Shown: positions 46,859 to 57,232, numbered from the stretch's first letter. The stretch is 57,572 nt of DNA from Methylobacterium sp. J-088 (GCF_022829295.1 NZ_JAKSYH010000139.1:1-57572); one strand, 5' to 3'. A program made the numbers and translations. Notes: generated from the sequence alone by a model not told the origin.

Positions 46859-47395
46859 CTACAGGTCTTCAAGAAGCCGCCGGGCATGGTCCTGACGTTC
46901 CGGTTGGATTCTGAAGGGCACCTCAAGCGTAGCGATCTTGCGCGCGAGGCTGAGTGAGCTGAACGTTTCACTTCGCAAGACTGTGATCGTATCATCGATC
47001 AGCTCGGATAGGTCGTTGAAGTGAATGAGATGCTTCGCGACCCGCTGTGGGAGATAGGAAATATCGTCGTCGAGATTGCTGATAATGCTGCGTTTCATCG
47101 ATGTCAGGATCAGGACGCGATAGTCGGGATCGCTTTTTACAAGGTTTATCAGTTCGTCCTTGTTCTGCTGCGTTAGCTTGTCCGCGTACGATGCGCTGAC
47201 GATTTCGATCTCCTGTCTGATCGCCGCGCGCAGCCTCTTTTTCTTGAAATGTGTCGATAGCAGCAGGCCCGCTATGGCGGCCGCAACACTGGCTTCGACC
47301 CGACCCCCGTAATCACCCTTCGCGAATTCCCAGATGATATGAAGCAGATCGGGAATTGTCATGTCGACGGCCATCGAGAATGTGCGTGACTTCAT
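46859..47395 (-). CDS. Hypothetical protein with one membrane segment, AT-richer, between trpE and trpG
   Basis: 178 residues. One hydrophobic segment near residues 35-47 (VEASVAAAIAGLLLS) is followed by a basic stretch THFKKKRLRAAIRQEIEI and a long charged helical domain (KLTQQNKDELINLVKSDPDYRVLILTSMKRSI). Codon use (AAA, AAT, ATA-like) and base content are clearly lower in GC than the trp genes. I do not recognise it. It lies antisense inside an otherwise conserved run, so it is probably a late insertion. The flanks 46628-46858 and 47396-47593 show no other gene. Confidence 0.65.
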   Translation of the reverse strand: MKSRTFSMAVDMTIPDLLHIIWEFAKGDYGGRVEASVAAAIAGLLLSTHFKKKRLRAAIRQEIEIVSASYADKLTQQNKDELINLVKSDPDYRVLILTSMKRSIISNLDDDISYLPQRVAKHLIHFNDLSELIDDTITVLRSETFSSLSLARKIATLEVPFRIQPERQDHARRLLEDL

Positions 47396-47593
47396 GTACG
47401 GGCGCGGCCGGATCTAGTCTAGAACGAGGTGTCAAATCATGTGCTGCGCATAACTGTAACTTTCGAGTGGTTGCGCGCTCAGAGTGGGTGGGCCGGTAGT
47501 CGGGTTCGCTGCCGACCGATCCTGAAGGTGCGCCAACTTGGTTGCGAGGCATGCACGGTTGACCGCTCCGCCCCAAGAGGTCACATCGCCCCC

Positions 47594-48229
47594 ATGCCCG
47601 AGCGTGCCGCCGCGATGCCCAACGTCCTCGTCATCGACAACTATGATTCCTTCACGTGGAATCTCGTCCACCTGATCGGCCCGCTCTGCGGCGCGATCGA
47701 CGTGGTGCGCAACGATGCGCTGACGGTCTCCGACATTCGCGCCAAGGCCCCGGACGCGATCGTGCTGTCGCCCGGCCCCTGCACCCCCAACGAGGCGGGC
47801 GTGTGCCTGGACGTGGTGCGGGACCTGTCGGACGAAATCCCGATCTTCGGCGTCTGCCTCGGTCTCCAGGCGATCGGCCAGGCCTTCGGCGGTGACGTGG
47901 TGCGGGCGCCGCTGCCGCTGCACGGCAAGGTCTCGACCATCCGGCACGGGGCCAGCGGCCTGTTCCGCGGCCTGAACGACAGTTTCGAGGCGACGCGCTA
48001 CCATTCCCTGGTGGTCGACCGCGCGAGCTGCCCGGCGGCCCTGAAGGTGACCGCCGAGGCGGATGGCCTGATCATGGGGCTGGAGCACGCCGAGCGCCCG
48101 CTCCACGGCGTGCAGTTCCACCCCGAGAGCATCCGCTCGCAGCACGGCACCGAGATCGTGAAGAATTTCCTGGATCTCGCCGCCGCCTGGAACGCGGCGC
48201 GTGACAGGACGCGTCCCGACGTGCATTGA
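47594..48229 (+). CDS. trpG: Anthranilate synthase component II (glutamine amidotransferase)
   Basis: 211 residues from the ATG at 47594; the ATG at 47615 (MPNVLVIDNYDSFTWNLVH) fits the family start as well and gives 204 residues. Glutaminase motifs are GPCTPNEAGV, FGVCLGLQAIGQAFGG (nucleophile Cys) and GVQFHPESIRSQHG. It feeds ammonia to TrpE. It may need its own promoter, because the inserted gene separates it from trpE; AAGAGGT lies 13 bases before the first ATG. Confidence 0.95.
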   Translation: MPERAAAMPNVLVIDNYDSFTWNLVHLIGPLCGAIDVVRNDALTVSDIRAKAPDAIVLSPGPCTPNEAGVCLDVVRDLSDEIPIFGVCLGLQAIGQAFGGDVVRAPLPLHGKVSTIRHGASGLFRGLNDSFEATRYHSLVVDRASCPAALKVTAEADGLIMGLEHAERPLHGVQFHPESIRSQHGTEIVKNFLDLAAAWNAARDRTRPDVH

Positions 48230-48265
48230 CCCGCGGGAGGCCGGGGCGGCCCTCCGACAGAGCGC

Positions 48266-49303
48266 ATGGACAGTTTCAGACCCCATCTCGCGAAGGTCGC
48301 CGGGGGCCTCGCCCTCGACCGCGCCGAGGCGCGGGCCGCCTTCGACGATCTGCTGTCGGGCGAGGTGACGCCGGTCCAGGCCGGCGCCTTCCTGACCGCC
48401 CTCAAGGTGCGCGGCGAGACCATCGCGGAGATCGTCGGCGCCGCAGAGGCGATGCGGGCCCGCATGACCCGCGTCGCGGCGCCCGAGGGCGCCATCGACG
48501 TGGTCGGCACCGGCGGCGACCATTCCGGCAGCGTGAACGTCTCGACCCTCGCCGCCATGCTGGTGGCCGCCTGCGGCGTGCCGGTGGCCAAGCACGGCAA
48601 CCGCGCCGCGACCTCCCGCTCCGGCGCCGCGGACGTGCTGGCGGCTCTCGGCGTGAAGCTCGGGCTCGACGTCGCGGGGCAAGCGCGCTGCCTGGACGAG
48701 GCCGGCCTCTGCTTCCTGTTCGCGCAGACCCACCACCCGGCGATGCGGCACGTCGCGCCGGTGCGCTCGGAACTGCCCGTCCGGACGATCTTCAACCTGT
48801 TGGGTCCGTTGAGCAATCCGGCCGGCGTCGCCTACCAGCTGTTCGGCGTCGCCCAGGAGGCTTTGGCCGAGCCGCTGACCCGGGTGCTCGCGGAACTCGG
48901 CAGCCGCCGGGTCTGGACCGTCCATGGTTCCGACGGGCTCGACGAGATCACCGTTACCGGTCCGACCCGGGTGGTCGCCCTGGAGGAGGGCCGGATCTCC
49001 CGCTTCACCATCGATCCGCGGGAGCTCGGCCTGACGCTCCGTGCGCCCGAAGAATTGCGCGGCGGTGATCCCGAAGACAACGCCCGCGCGCTCGAAGCGG
49101 TGCTCGCCGGCGCGCGCAACGCCTACCGGGACATCGCGGCGCTCAATGCGGGCGCTGCACTCGTGGTCGCGGGCGCCGCATCGACCCTGGCGGACGGGCT
49201 CGCACGAGCGCAGGATGCCGTCGAGTCCGGGGCAGCCCGGGAGACGCTCGCCCGGCTCGTCCGGGCCTCGAACGACCGCTCCCATGGACAGGAGGGCCGA
49301 TGA
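48266..49303 (+). CDS. trpD: Anthranilate phosphoribosyltransferase
   Basis: 345 residues. PRPP-binding loop [51 protein letters not shown] and [14 protein letters not shown] are standard. It transfers phosphoribose to anthranilate. The stop overlaps trpC by 4 bp (ATGA). Confidence 0.97.
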   Translation: MDSFRPHLAKVAGGLALDRAEARAAFDDLLSGEVTPVQAGAFLTALKVRGETIAEIVGAAEAMRARMTRVAAPEGAIDVVGTGGDHSGSVNVSTLAAMLVAACGVPVAKHGNRAATSRSGAADVLAALGVKLGLDVAGQARCLDEAGLCFLFAQTHHPAMRHVAPVRSELPVRTIFNLLGPLSNPAGVAYQLFGVAQEALAEPLTRVLAELGSRRVWTVHGSDGLDEITVTGPTRVVALEEGRISRFTIDPRELGLTLRAPEELRGGDPEDNARALEAVLAGARNAYRDIAALNAGAALVVAGAASTLADGLARAQDAVESGAARETLARLVRASNDRSHGQEGR

Positions 49304-50208
49304 GCTCGCTGACGCAAGAGCCGACCCACGCGACCGGCGCCGAGGTGCCGACCGAGCGGCCGAACTTGCTCGCCAAGATCGAGGCCTATAAGCGCCGGGA
49401 AATCGCCGAGGCGAAGCTGCGTGTGCCGCTGGCCAAGCTGGAGCGCAAGGTCGCGCAGGCCGACCCGGTGCGCGGCTTCGCGGCGGCGATCCGCGCGCAT
49501 CTGGCGGAGAACCGGCCGGCTTTGATCGCCGAGGTGAAGAAGGCCTCCCCCTCGAAGGGTCTGATCCGGGCCGATTTCGACCCCGCGACCTTGGCGGCCG
49601 CCTATGCGGCCGGCGGCGCGACCTGCCTGTCCGTGCTGACCGACGAACCCTCGTTCCAGGGGCGGCCGGACTATCTGACCGCGGCGCGCGCGGCCTGCGG
49701 GCTGCCGGCCCTGCGCAAGGATTTCATGTTCGAACCCTATCAGGTCTACGAGGCCCGGGCCTGGGGGGCGGACTGCATCCTCGTCATCATGGCCTGCCTC
49801 GATGACGACGAGGCCGTCGCGTTGGTCGAGACCGCGCATCTCCTCGAGATGGACGTTCTGGTCGAGGTCCACGACGAGGCCGAGCTGGCCCGGGCGATCC
49901 CCCTGGGCACGGCGATGATCGGGGTGAACAACCGCAACCTCAAGACCTTCGAGGTCTCGTTCGAGACGGCGATCCGCCTCGGCGCCGGCATCCCCGCCGA
50001 CCGGATCGCCGTGGCCGAGAGCGGCATCGGCGATCACGCCGACGTGGCCCGCCTCGGGGCGCACGGTCTCGGCGTCGTGCTGGTCGGCGAGAGCCTGATG
50101 CGGCAGGCCGACGTGACGGCCGCGACCCGCACGCTGCTGTTCGGCATCGGCGAAGGTGACGACGACAAGGGCGACGGCAAGGACGCCAAGAAGCGGAAGA
50201 AGGGCTGA
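49300..50208 (+). CDS. trpC: Indole-3-glycerol phosphate synthase
   Basis: 302 residues, longer than the ~260-residue norm by tails at both ends. The TIM barrel has [79 protein letters not shown] and VAESGIGD. The last ~20 residues are Asp/Lys-rich ([14 protein letters not shown]) and look disordered. moaC starts three bases after its stop. Confidence 0.97.
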   Translation: MSSLTQEPTHATGAEVPTERPNLLAKIEAYKRREIAEAKLRVPLAKLERKVAQADPVRGFAAAIRAHLAENRPALIAEVKKASPSKGLIRADFDPATLAAAYAAGGATCLSVLTDEPSFQGRPDYLTAARAACGLPALRKDFMFEPYQVYEARAWGADCILVIMACLDDDEAVALVETAHLLEMDVLVEVHDEAELARAIPLGTAMIGVNNRNLKTFEVSFETAIRLGAGIPADRIAVAESGIGDHADVARLGAHGLGVVLVGESLMRQADVTAATRTLLFGIGEGDDDKGDGKDAKKRKKG

Positions 50209-50211
50209 GCG

Positions 50212-50703
50212 ATGGAGCCCGGCGCGACGCTCACCCATCTCGATACCAGCGGTGCGGCCAACATGGTCGACGTCACCGACAAGCCCGCCACCGATCGCAC
50301 CGCCCGGGCGGAGGGCACCATCGTGATGGAGCCCAAGACCCTGGCGCTGATCCGCGAGGGTGATGCCAAGAAGGGCGACGTCATCGGCACCGCGCGGCTC
50401 GCGGGCATCATGGCGGCCAAGCGCACCCACGAATTGATCCCCCTCTGCCACCCGTTGCTCCTGTCGAAGGTCAGGGTCGAGATCGAGGCCGATGACGCGC
50501 TGCCGGGTCTGCGTATCGCCGCCGAGGTGCGGGTGCAGGGACCGACCGGCGTCGAGATGGAGGCGCTGACCGCGGTGTCGGTGGCGTGCCTGACGGTCTA
50601 CGACATGGTGAAGGCGGTCGATCGCGGCATGCGCATCGAGGGCATCCGGCTGACCGCCAAGGATGGCGGCCGCTCAGGCGCCTATCGGGCACCCGCTTCA
50701 TGA
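50212..50703 (+). CDS. moaC: Cyclic pyranopterin monophosphate synthase
   Basis: 163 residues. [38 protein letters not shown] and [24 protein letters not shown] are the family motifs. It performs the second half of molybdopterin precursor formation after MoaA. Overlaps moeA (ATGA). Confidence 0.97.
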   Translation: MEPGATLTHLDTSGAANMVDVTDKPATDRTARAEGTIVMEPKTLALIREGDAKKGDVIGTARLAGIMAAKRTHELIPLCHPLLLSKVRVEIEADDALPGLRIAAEVRVQGPTGVEMEALTAVSVACLTVYDMVKAVDRGMRIEGIRLTAKDGGRSGAYRAPAS

Positions 50704-51929
50704 GCGGCCTGATCCCGGTCGCCGAGGCGCTGGCGCGGGTCCTGGCGAGCGTGACGGGGCCGGTCGAGGCCGAGACCGTGCCGCTGGCTCAGGCTGCCGG
50801 GCGGACGCTGGCCGCCGACATCGCCGCCACCCGCACGCAGCCGCCGTTTCCGGCCTCCGCCATGGACGGCTACGCGGTCCGGAGCGCCGACGCCGACGTT
50901 GCAGGGGCGACCCTGCGCCTGATCGGGACCAGCGCGGCCGGCCACGGCTTCTCGGGCAGCCTCGGTCCCGGCGAGGCGGTGCGGATCTTCACCGGGGCGC
51001 CGGTGCCGGATGGCGCGGACGCGATCCTGATCCAGGAGGATGCGCAGGCCGACGGCGCGACCGTGCGGGTGGTCGAACCGGTGGAGCCCAAGCGGTTCAT
51101 CCGCCGGGCCGGGCTCGATTTCACGGCCGGAGACACGCTGCTGACCGCCGGCCTGACCCTGGATGCCCGGCGCCTCGCCCTGGCGGCGGCGGCCGGCCAT
51201 CCGGAGCTGCCGGTCCGGCGCCGCCCCCGGGTGGCGATCCTGGCCACCGGGGACGAACTGGTCGAGCCCGGCGCGACGCCGGCCTGGGACCAGATCGTCG
51301 CCTCCAACAGTCTCGCCCTTGGCGCGCTCGCCGCCGAGGCGGGGGCGGAGATCATCGATCTTGGCATCGCGGCGGACGACCATGCGGCCCTGGCGGACGC
51401 TTTCCGGCGCGCCCGCGAGGCCCGGGCCGATCTGCTGATCACGCTCGGCGGCGCGTCTGTCGGCGACCACGATCTCGTCCAGGCCGCGCTGGCTCGGGAG
51501 GGCCTGGAACTCGGCTTCTGGCGGGTGGCGCTCCGGCCCGGCAAGCCGCTGATGCACGGCCGCCTCGGCGACATGCTGGTGATCGGGCTGCCGGGAAATC
51601 CGGTCTCGTCCATCGTCTGCGGATTGTTGTTCGTAGTGCCGGCAATCCGCGCGCTTCAGGGCGACCCCCAGGCCGGCGCGGATCGGAGCGAGCCGGCCTT
51701 GCTCGGGCGCGACCTCGTGGCCAACGACGGACGGGCCGATTACATGCGCGCGCGCCTCGCCGTCGAGCCGGGTCGGCTGCCGGTGGCGACGCCCGAGCAG
51801 CGCCAGGATTCCTCGATGCTGGCGGTCCTGGGCCAAGCCGAGGCGCTGCTGATCCGCGCCCCGCACGCGCCCGCCGCCCGGGCCGGTGATCCCGGCCGGA
51901 TCATCCGGCTGGATCGCCGCCTGCTCTGA
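50700..51929 (+). CDS. moeA: Molybdopterin molybdotransferase
   Basis: 409 residues from the ATG at 50700. [63 protein letters not shown] and [11 protein letters not shown] are typical. It inserts molybdate in adenylated molybdopterin. The 3' end overlaps the convergent membrane-protein gene by 29 bp. Confidence 0.96.
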   Translation: MSGLIPVAEALARVLASVTGPVEAETVPLAQAAGRTLAADIAATRTQPPFPASAMDGYAVRSADADVAGATLRLIGTSAAGHGFSGSLGPGEAVRIFTGAPVPDGADAILIQEDAQADGATVRVVEPVEPKRFIRRAGLDFTAGDTLLTAGLTLDARRLALAAAAGHPELPVRRRPRVAILATGDELVEPGATPAWDQIVASNSLALGALAAEAGAEIIDLGIAADDHAALADAFRRAREARADLLITLGGASVGDHDLVQAALAREGLELGFWRVALRPGKPLMHGRLGDMLVIGLPGNPVSSIVCGLLFVVPAIRALQGDPQAGADRSEPALLGRDLVANDGRADYMRARLAVEPGRLPVATPEQRQDSSMLAVLGQAEALLIRAPHAPAARAGDPGRIIRLDRRLL

Positions 51930-53817
51930 GGGGGGCAGGCGTCACCCGCCACACCTTGAGGGGGCCGGGCAGGCTGAGCGGCACCAGCCTATCGGAATGC
52001 GCGGTGCCCCGGGTAAGCCGTGTGGCGAAGGCCGTCTCGGCCTGAAGATCCTCGGCCGGTCGGGCCGGGCAGGCGACGAGGTAATCGACCCTGAACGCCG
52101 TCAGCACCCGATCCAGATTCGCCTGTGTGCCCCCCAGCCCCTCGATCGCCGCCGTGAGACCGGGGATTGCCCGATGGTACGGCGCCGCCACGATCCGGTG
52201 CCGCGTGTGCAGTAGGATCGCGGGCCCGATGAGAATCGGAGCCAGGACGGTGCCGGGCGGCAAGGTTTTGAGAGCCGCGAGCGCTGCCTCACTGCGGCAG
52301 GCACTCGCACCAGCGGGATCCGGCGCCGTCCGCGCGGCGGGTACCAGCGCCGCGGCGAGAACGGCGGGCGCCATCCAGACCGTGCTGATGAGGCAGCCGC
52401 CGAGGAGCGCCACGCCCCAGCGGGGCAGGCTGTTTCGGGGGCTGGCAGCATCCCGGAAAGGCTTGGCGCTGTGCCCGTTGCCAGGGAGGTCGGCTCCGGA
52501 CCTTATCCGTGACGCGCTCCCTCCCCCCGAATCGACGTCCACTTTAGCGGAGAGCACTCGAGCCAGGATGGCCCCTGCCACCAGTGGGACGAAGCCGGAG
52601 GCGATGTAGAGGCCGCGGAACTGGAACAGGCCGAGGATCAGGCCGGGCCACAGGAACACAGCCATGACCGCCCAGGCCCGCCGCTGCGGCCCGCGCCACG
52701 CCAACCAGGTCGCGGCGGCGGTGGCGAGCACCACCACCGGATAGAACACCAGGGCTTCCCACTGCCCCCGGGCGATGAATTTCGGCAGCGCGGCCATCTC
52801 GTTCACGGTGAGCAGCCAGTGATCCCGCACGAGGGGCGGCATGTCGGGGAAGGGGCCGCCCAGGCAGATCGGGAAGGCCAGGGCGAAGCCGGCGAGCAGG
52901 ATCGCGCCGCAGAGGCCGGCAACGGCAGTACGTGCCCGGAGCGACGCGAGCCGCTCCCCAGCCAAAGTGGCGCAGACGCCCAGGAGGAGGCCACCGAGGG
53001 TGAGCCAGAGCCAGGGCGGCGAGAGCGCATCGCAGCGCGTCGCGGTCCACAGCCCGGGCGCCGTCTGCGCGGCGAACAGCGCGGGTGCGGTGACGCCGAG
53101 CCCGAGGCCGAAGCCGGCCAGGAGCGGGCGCGCCGGGCGACCGCGCAGGCACCAATCCCCGACGAGAAACAAGGCCGCCGCGGCGATGGACGGCAGCCCC
53201 TCCAGCCCGACCGCCAAAGACAGCGCCGCCAACGCGCCGCCGATCAGGCCGCTCCGGACGCCGCCCCGGATCATGCACACAGCGAGGCCGACGATCGCGA
53301 CGATCTGGACGTTGTGGTGATCGACCCGCCCGGCCGCGAACTGGAGGGTCACGCCGAGGGTCTGCGTCGCCGCGATGAGGGCGAGGATCGCCGCGTGCCG
53401 GCCGAAATTCGCCCGCATGCCGCGATACAGAACCCCGCAGTACAGCCCGAACAGCAGCAGCGGCCACAGGGCGGCGGCCAGACCCTCCGCAAGGCCTCGG
53501 CCGGCCAACGGCGTCAGGATCAGGATCAACCCCGCGATCGGCGCATCCACCAGCCGCGACCAGTGGCTCGGAACGCCCGCGGGGGCGAGGAAGCGGTGCT
53601 GGACATTGTCGTACCAGCCCTGGCCGTTGATGAGGTCACGCACTTCCGCGAGGCGCATGGCGTCGTCGGTATCCGGCACGCGCAGGTGATGGATCGTGGC
53701 CCACAGGTCGGCGGGCGGCACCAATGTGGCGAGGCACAGTCCAGCCAGCGCCCACAGGAGCGTACGGGGCGCGACCCGGACGTGCGGTCGGGCGGTCGGC
53801 TGCGCCGGAGCGGGCAT
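51901..53817 (-). CDS. Polytopic membrane protein, GT-C glycosyltransferase-like
   Basis: 638 residues with about 11-13 hydrophobic segments. After the first helix comes an acidic external loop (RVPDTDDAMRLAEVRDL) and later RVDHHNVQ, an arrangement like the catalytic first loop of GT-C enzymes such as STT3, which use polyprenyl-linked sugars. The C-terminal ~110 residues are a soluble external domain. Donor and acceptor are unknown. It is divergent from the FAD oxidoreductase and could belong with it in surface polysaccharide work. The overlap with moeA is convergent. Confidence 0.65.
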   Translation of the reverse strand: MPAPAQPTARPHVRVAPRTLLWALAGLCLATLVPPADLWATIHHLRVPDTDDAMRLAEVRDLINGQGWYDNVQHRFLAPAGVPSHWSRLVDAPIAGLILILTPLAGRGLAEGLAAALWPLLLFGLYCGVLYRGMRANFGRHAAILALIAATQTLGVTLQFAAGRVDHHNVQIVAIVGLAVCMIRGGVRSGLIGGALAALSLAVGLEGLPSIAAAALFLVGDWCLRGRPARPLLAGFGLGLGVTAPALFAAQTAPGLWTATRCDALSPPWLWLTLGGLLLGVCATLAGERLASLRARTAVAGLCGAILLAGFALAFPICLGGPFPDMPPLVRDHWLLTVNEMAALPKFIARGQWEALVFYPVVVLATAAATWLAWRGPQRRAWAVMAVFLWPGLILGLFQFRGLYIASGFVPLVAGAILARVLSAKVDVDSGGGSASRIRSGADLPGNGHSAKPFRDAASPRNSLPRWGVALLGGCLISTVWMAPAVLAAALVPAARTAPDPAGASACRSEAALAALKTLPPGTVLAPILIGPAILLHTRHRIVAAPYHRAIPGLTAAIEGLGGTQANLDRVLTAFRVDYLVACPARPAEDLQAETAFATRLTRGTAHSDRLVPLSLPGPLKVWRVTPAPLRAGGDPAG

Positions 53818-54085
53818 GGTCTGTCACTGAGACGGGCAGCCGAGGCCCTCGGCAGCGAGGTTGCGCCGACAGGCTTAACGATCGGTCAAGACCGGCCATT
53901 TCGGCCGCCTTCAACGCCTCCGAAAAGCCCGGGATTCTCCGGTGACGATCACTTTCGCGCCGGAGATGGGCATTCGCCGACGCGACAGGCCTGTCCCGCC
54001 AGCGATTCCTTAACCATGGCTCCGCATCCTCGCGGCAGGTCGGCGCTGCGCGCGTCGTGCGAGCCACGAATCGCCGGAGCATGGG

Positions 54086-55588
54086 ATGAGCCACCACACC
54101 GAGACGCTGGTGATCGGCGCGGGGCCTGCGGGCCTCACCGCCGCCTACCTGCTGTCGAAGCAGGGCCGGTCCGTCACGGTTCTGGAGCGCGACCCGGCCC
54201 AGGTCGGCGGGATCTCGCGCACGGTCTCCCACAACGGTTATCTGTTCGATATCGGCGGGCACCGGTTCTTCTCGAAATCCAAGGCGGTGGTCGATCTCTG
54301 GGACGAGATCCTGCCGAACGACTTCATCGAGCGCCCGCGCCTGTCGCGGATCTATTATCGCGGCCGCTACTACGCGTATCCGCTCAAGGCGTTCGAGGCG
54401 CTGCGGAATCTGGGCCTGCTCACCAGCGCGGCCTGCATGGCCTCGTACCTCTACGCCCGCCTGCGGCCGGTGCGGGAGCCGAAGACGTTCCACGCCTGGG
54501 TCCGCAATCAGTTCGGCGAGCGGCTGTTCGCGATCTTCTTCAAGACCTACACCGAGAAGGTGTGGGGCATGTCGTGCGATGCGATCTCGGCCGATTGGGC
54601 GGCCCAGCGCATCAAGGGGCTCGACCTCGGCTCCGCGCTCCGCGACGGGATCAAGCGCTCGCTCGGCCTGCGCAAGCCGGCCAAGGCCGGCGGCCCCGTG
54701 ATCAAGACGCTGATCGAATCCTTCCGCTACCCGCGGCGCGGCCCCGGCATGATGTGGGAGGCGGCGGCCGCCAAGATCCGGGGGCAGGGTGGGAAGGTGC
54801 TGCTCGACCGCGGCGTCGATTCCCTCAGCTTCGACGCCGGAACCGGCATCTGGACCGTGGCAGCCCGCCGCGCCGATGGCAGCCGCGAGACTTTCACGGC
54901 CCGCAACGTGGTCTCCTCGGCTCCGGTCCGCGAGCTGGTGGATTCGATCCGGCCGCGACCGCTCAGCACCTTCAATGCCCGGTCGCTGCAGTATCGCGAC
55001 TTCCTCACCGTCGCTCTCATCGCGAAGTCGCAAAAGAATTTCCCGGATAACTGGATCTACATCCACGATCCGTCGGTGCAGGTCGGGCGGGTGCAGAACT
55101 TCCGCTCGTGGTCACCCGAGATGGTGCCGGACGCGGACCATACCTGCCTCGGCCTCGAATATTTCTGCTTCGTGGGCGACGGGCTCTGGAGCGCTTCGGA
55201 CGATGAACTCGTCGCGCTCGCCAAGCGCGAGATCGGGCAGATCGGTCTGATCGACCCGGCCGAGGTGGTCGATGCCTGCGTGGTCCGGCAGGCCAAGGCC
55301 TATCCGGTCTACGACGCGGACTATGCCGGCCATGTCGCCACGGTGCGGCGCGAGCTGGAGCGGGATTTCCCGACCCTGCATCTCGTCGGCCGCAACGGCA
55401 TGCACAAGTACAACAACCAGGACCACGCGATGATGACCGCGATGCTCACCGTGGAGAACATCCTCGGCGGCCAGCGCCGGCACGATGTCTGGCGGGTCAA
55501 CGAGGATGCCGAGTACACGGAGGCCGGCGTCTCGGGGGCTGAGGCGGCGCTCGCCAGCGAGCGGCTGGTGCCGCGCAAGGTCGCCTGA
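54086..55588 (+). CDS. FAD-dependent amine-oxidase/UDP-galactopyranose-mutase-like protein
   Basis: 500 residues. It starts with the dinucleotide fold LVIGAGPAGLTAAYLLSKQGRSVTVLERD, then GGHRFFSKSKAVVDLWDEIL, YTEKVWGMSCDAISADWAAQRIKGL and a C-terminal FAD motif region (HLVGRNGMHKYNNQDHAMMTAMLTVENIL). This is the protoporphyrinogen-oxidase-like family often found in polysaccharide clusters; a true UDP-galactopyranose mutase is not certain. The gap 53818-54085 holds the divergent promoters and no gene. Confidence 0.8.
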   Translation: MSHHTETLVIGAGPAGLTAAYLLSKQGRSVTVLERDPAQVGGISRTVSHNGYLFDIGGHRFFSKSKAVVDLWDEILPNDFIERPRLSRIYYRGRYYAYPLKAFEALRNLGLLTSAACMASYLYARLRPVREPKTFHAWVRNQFGERLFAIFFKTYTEKVWGMSCDAISADWAAQRIKGLDLGSALRDGIKRSLGLRKPAKAGGPVIKTLIESFRYPRRGPGMMWEAAAAKIRGQGGKVLLDRGVDSLSFDAGTGIWTVAARRADGSRETFTARNVVSSAPVRELVDSIRPRPLSTFNARSLQYRDFLTVALIAKSQKNFPDNWIYIHDPSVQVGRVQNFRSWSPEMVPDADHTCLGLEYFCFVGDGLWSASDDELVALAKREIGQIGLIDPAEVVDACVVRQAKAYPVYDADYAGHVATVRRELERDFPTLHLVGRNGMHKYNNQDHAMMTAMLTVENILGGQRRHDVWRVNEDAEYTEAGVSGAEAALASERLVPRKVA

Positions 55589-55701
55589 TCGGCGACAGGG
55601 TTCGGGCCGCGTCACCGGCGTGGCTTGTCCCTCGGACACGCGGCTCTATCGTTGCCACCCGGACCTGCCCGACACCAGGGCGGCCGGGAGGATACGTCAC
55701 G

Positions 55702-56970
55702 ATGCGACCATGGATCATCGCCGCGCTGCTGGCCGGTGTCGCCGCGCCGGCCCTCGGGCAGGGCGCCGCGCCCGCCGAGACGAAGGCCAAGACCGACGAC
55801 CTGCAGAAGCTCGAAGGCTTCCACAGCACGAACACGCAGCCCGCCCCCGAGATCCCGCAGACCGGGCGGCGCGCCGACGCGATCCGCAAGAACCTCGCGA
55901 AGGTCAAGCTGCCCGAGGGCTTCAAGATCGACCTCTACGCGGTGGTGCCGGATGCCCGCTCGATCGCGGTCGGCCCCAATGCCGGCGTGCTGTTCGTGGG
56001 CACGCGCAAGAACAAGGTCTACACCGTCACCGACCGCGACAAGGACCGGGTCGCCGACGAGGTCCGCGCCTTCGCGCCGGGTATCGACTTCAAGATCCCG
56101 AACGGCGTGTGCTTCTCGAAGGACGGCGTGCTCACCGTGGTGGAGCAGAACCGCGTCCTGGCCTTCCCGGCCGCCGAGTTCTTCTACGAGAACCCGGACG
56201 TCGCCGCGGGCGTGCTGGTCAAGCAGGGCGAGCTGATCCCGGCCGCCGAGGAGAGCTTCAACCACACCGCCCGCGTCTGCCGGGTCGGCGCCGATGGTAA
56301 GACCTACATCGCGCTCGGCCAGCCCTACAACGTGCCCCCGGCCGACAAGCTGGACCTGTACAAGAAGGCCGGGATCGGCGGCATCATCCGCATGGATGCC
56401 GATGGTAAGAACCGCGAGGTCTACGCCACCGGGATCCGCAATTCGGTCGGAATCGATTTCGCCGCCGACAAGTCGCTCTGGTTCACCGACAATCAGGTCG
56501 ACGGGATGGGCGACGACAAGCCGCCGGGTGAGCTGAACCACGCCACCAAGGCGGGCGAGACGTTCGGCTTCCCGTGGTACGGCGGCGGCGCGGTGCGCAC
56601 GGTCGAATACAAGGACCAGACCCCGCCGGCCGACGCGGTCGCGCCGATGGCCGAGTTGCCGCCGCACGCGGCCGATCTCGGCCTGACCTTCTACAACGGC
56701 AAGCAGTTCCCGGCCGTCTATAAGGGCGGGATCTTCATCGCCGAGCACGGCTCGTGGAATCGCACGGAGCCGGTAGGCGCCCGGGTGATGTTCGCCAAGC
56801 TCGGGGCCGACGGCAAGGTCGAGTCGGTCAAGCCGTTCGCGGAAGGGTGGCTCACCGGCGACGGCGAGTATCTCGGGCGACCGGTGGATGTAGCGGTGAT
56901 GCTCGACGGCTCGCTGCTGGTCTCCGACGATTCCGCCGGGGCGATCTACCGGATCTCGTACGAGAAGTAG
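55702..56970 (+). CDS. Periplasmic PQQ-dependent sugar dehydrogenase (sorbosone dehydrogenase-like)
   Basis: 422 residues with signal peptide MRPWIIAALLAGVAAPALG. Beta-propeller repeats of the soluble glucose/sorbosone dehydrogenase type: FKIDLYAVVPDARSIAVG, GVLFVGTRKNKVYTV, ATGIRNSVGIDFAADKSLWFTDNQ, GFPWYGGG and IAEHGSWNR. It would oxidise aldose or polyol-type substrates with PQQ. GGGAGGAT lies 9 bases before the ATG. The c-type cytochrome downstream is a likely electron acceptor. Confidence 0.9.
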   Translation: MRPWIIAALLAGVAAPALGQGAAPAETKAKTDDLQKLEGFHSTNTQPAPEIPQTGRRADAIRKNLAKVKLPEGFKIDLYAVVPDARSIAVGPNAGVLFVGTRKNKVYTVTDRDKDRVADEVRAFAPGIDFKIPNGVCFSKDGVLTVVEQNRVLAFPAAEFFYENPDVAAGVLVKQGELIPAAEESFNHTARVCRVGADGKTYIALGQPYNVPPADKLDLYKKAGIGGIIRMDADGKNREVYATGIRNSVGIDFAADKSLWFTDNQVDGMGDDKPPGELNHATKAGETFGFPWYGGGAVRTVEYKDQTPPADAVAPMAELPPHAADLGLTFYNGKQFPAVYKGGIFIAEHGSWNRTEPVGARVMFAKLGADGKVESVKPFAEGWLTGDGEYLGRPVDVAVMLDGSLLVSDDSAGAIYRISYEK

Positions 56971-57232
56971 TTTTTTGCGAATGGGCGCCTTCCTGCGCGG
57001 AATCCGCTGCCGTCGCAAGCAAGCGCAACGCGCCCCCTCTCCCGATCGGGAGAGGGTTGGGGTGAGGGACGAGAAGGTTCAGGACAGAGCACAGCCTCAC
57101 GGCACGTATCGGTCGCGCCGCGTTCTGAGAGTTCTCATCCCTCACCCTGTCCCTCTCCCGCACGGGAGAGGGGACCCGCGCGCCATTTGGAGGCGAGCGG
57201 GCTCGTATACACTGGTCTTTAGAGTTTGCTCG
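56971..57232. repeat. Gap with dispersed palindromic repeat, copy R5 (two arms)
   Basis: Arm 1 (57029-57080) is CGCGCCCCCTCTCCCGATCG then GGAGAGGGTTGGGGTGAGGG and ACGAGAAGG. Arm 2 (57129-57186) is GTTCTCATCCCTCACCCTG then CTCTCCCGCACGGGAGAGGG and GACCCGCGCG. Order, spacing and orientation match R4. A T6 run at 56970-56976 follows the dehydrogenase stop. Confidence 0.8.

Noticed and set aside
47429..47593. Possible trp leader peptide in frame ahead of trpG
   Set aside because: Only two separated Trp codons and no terminator/antiterminator stems were seen.
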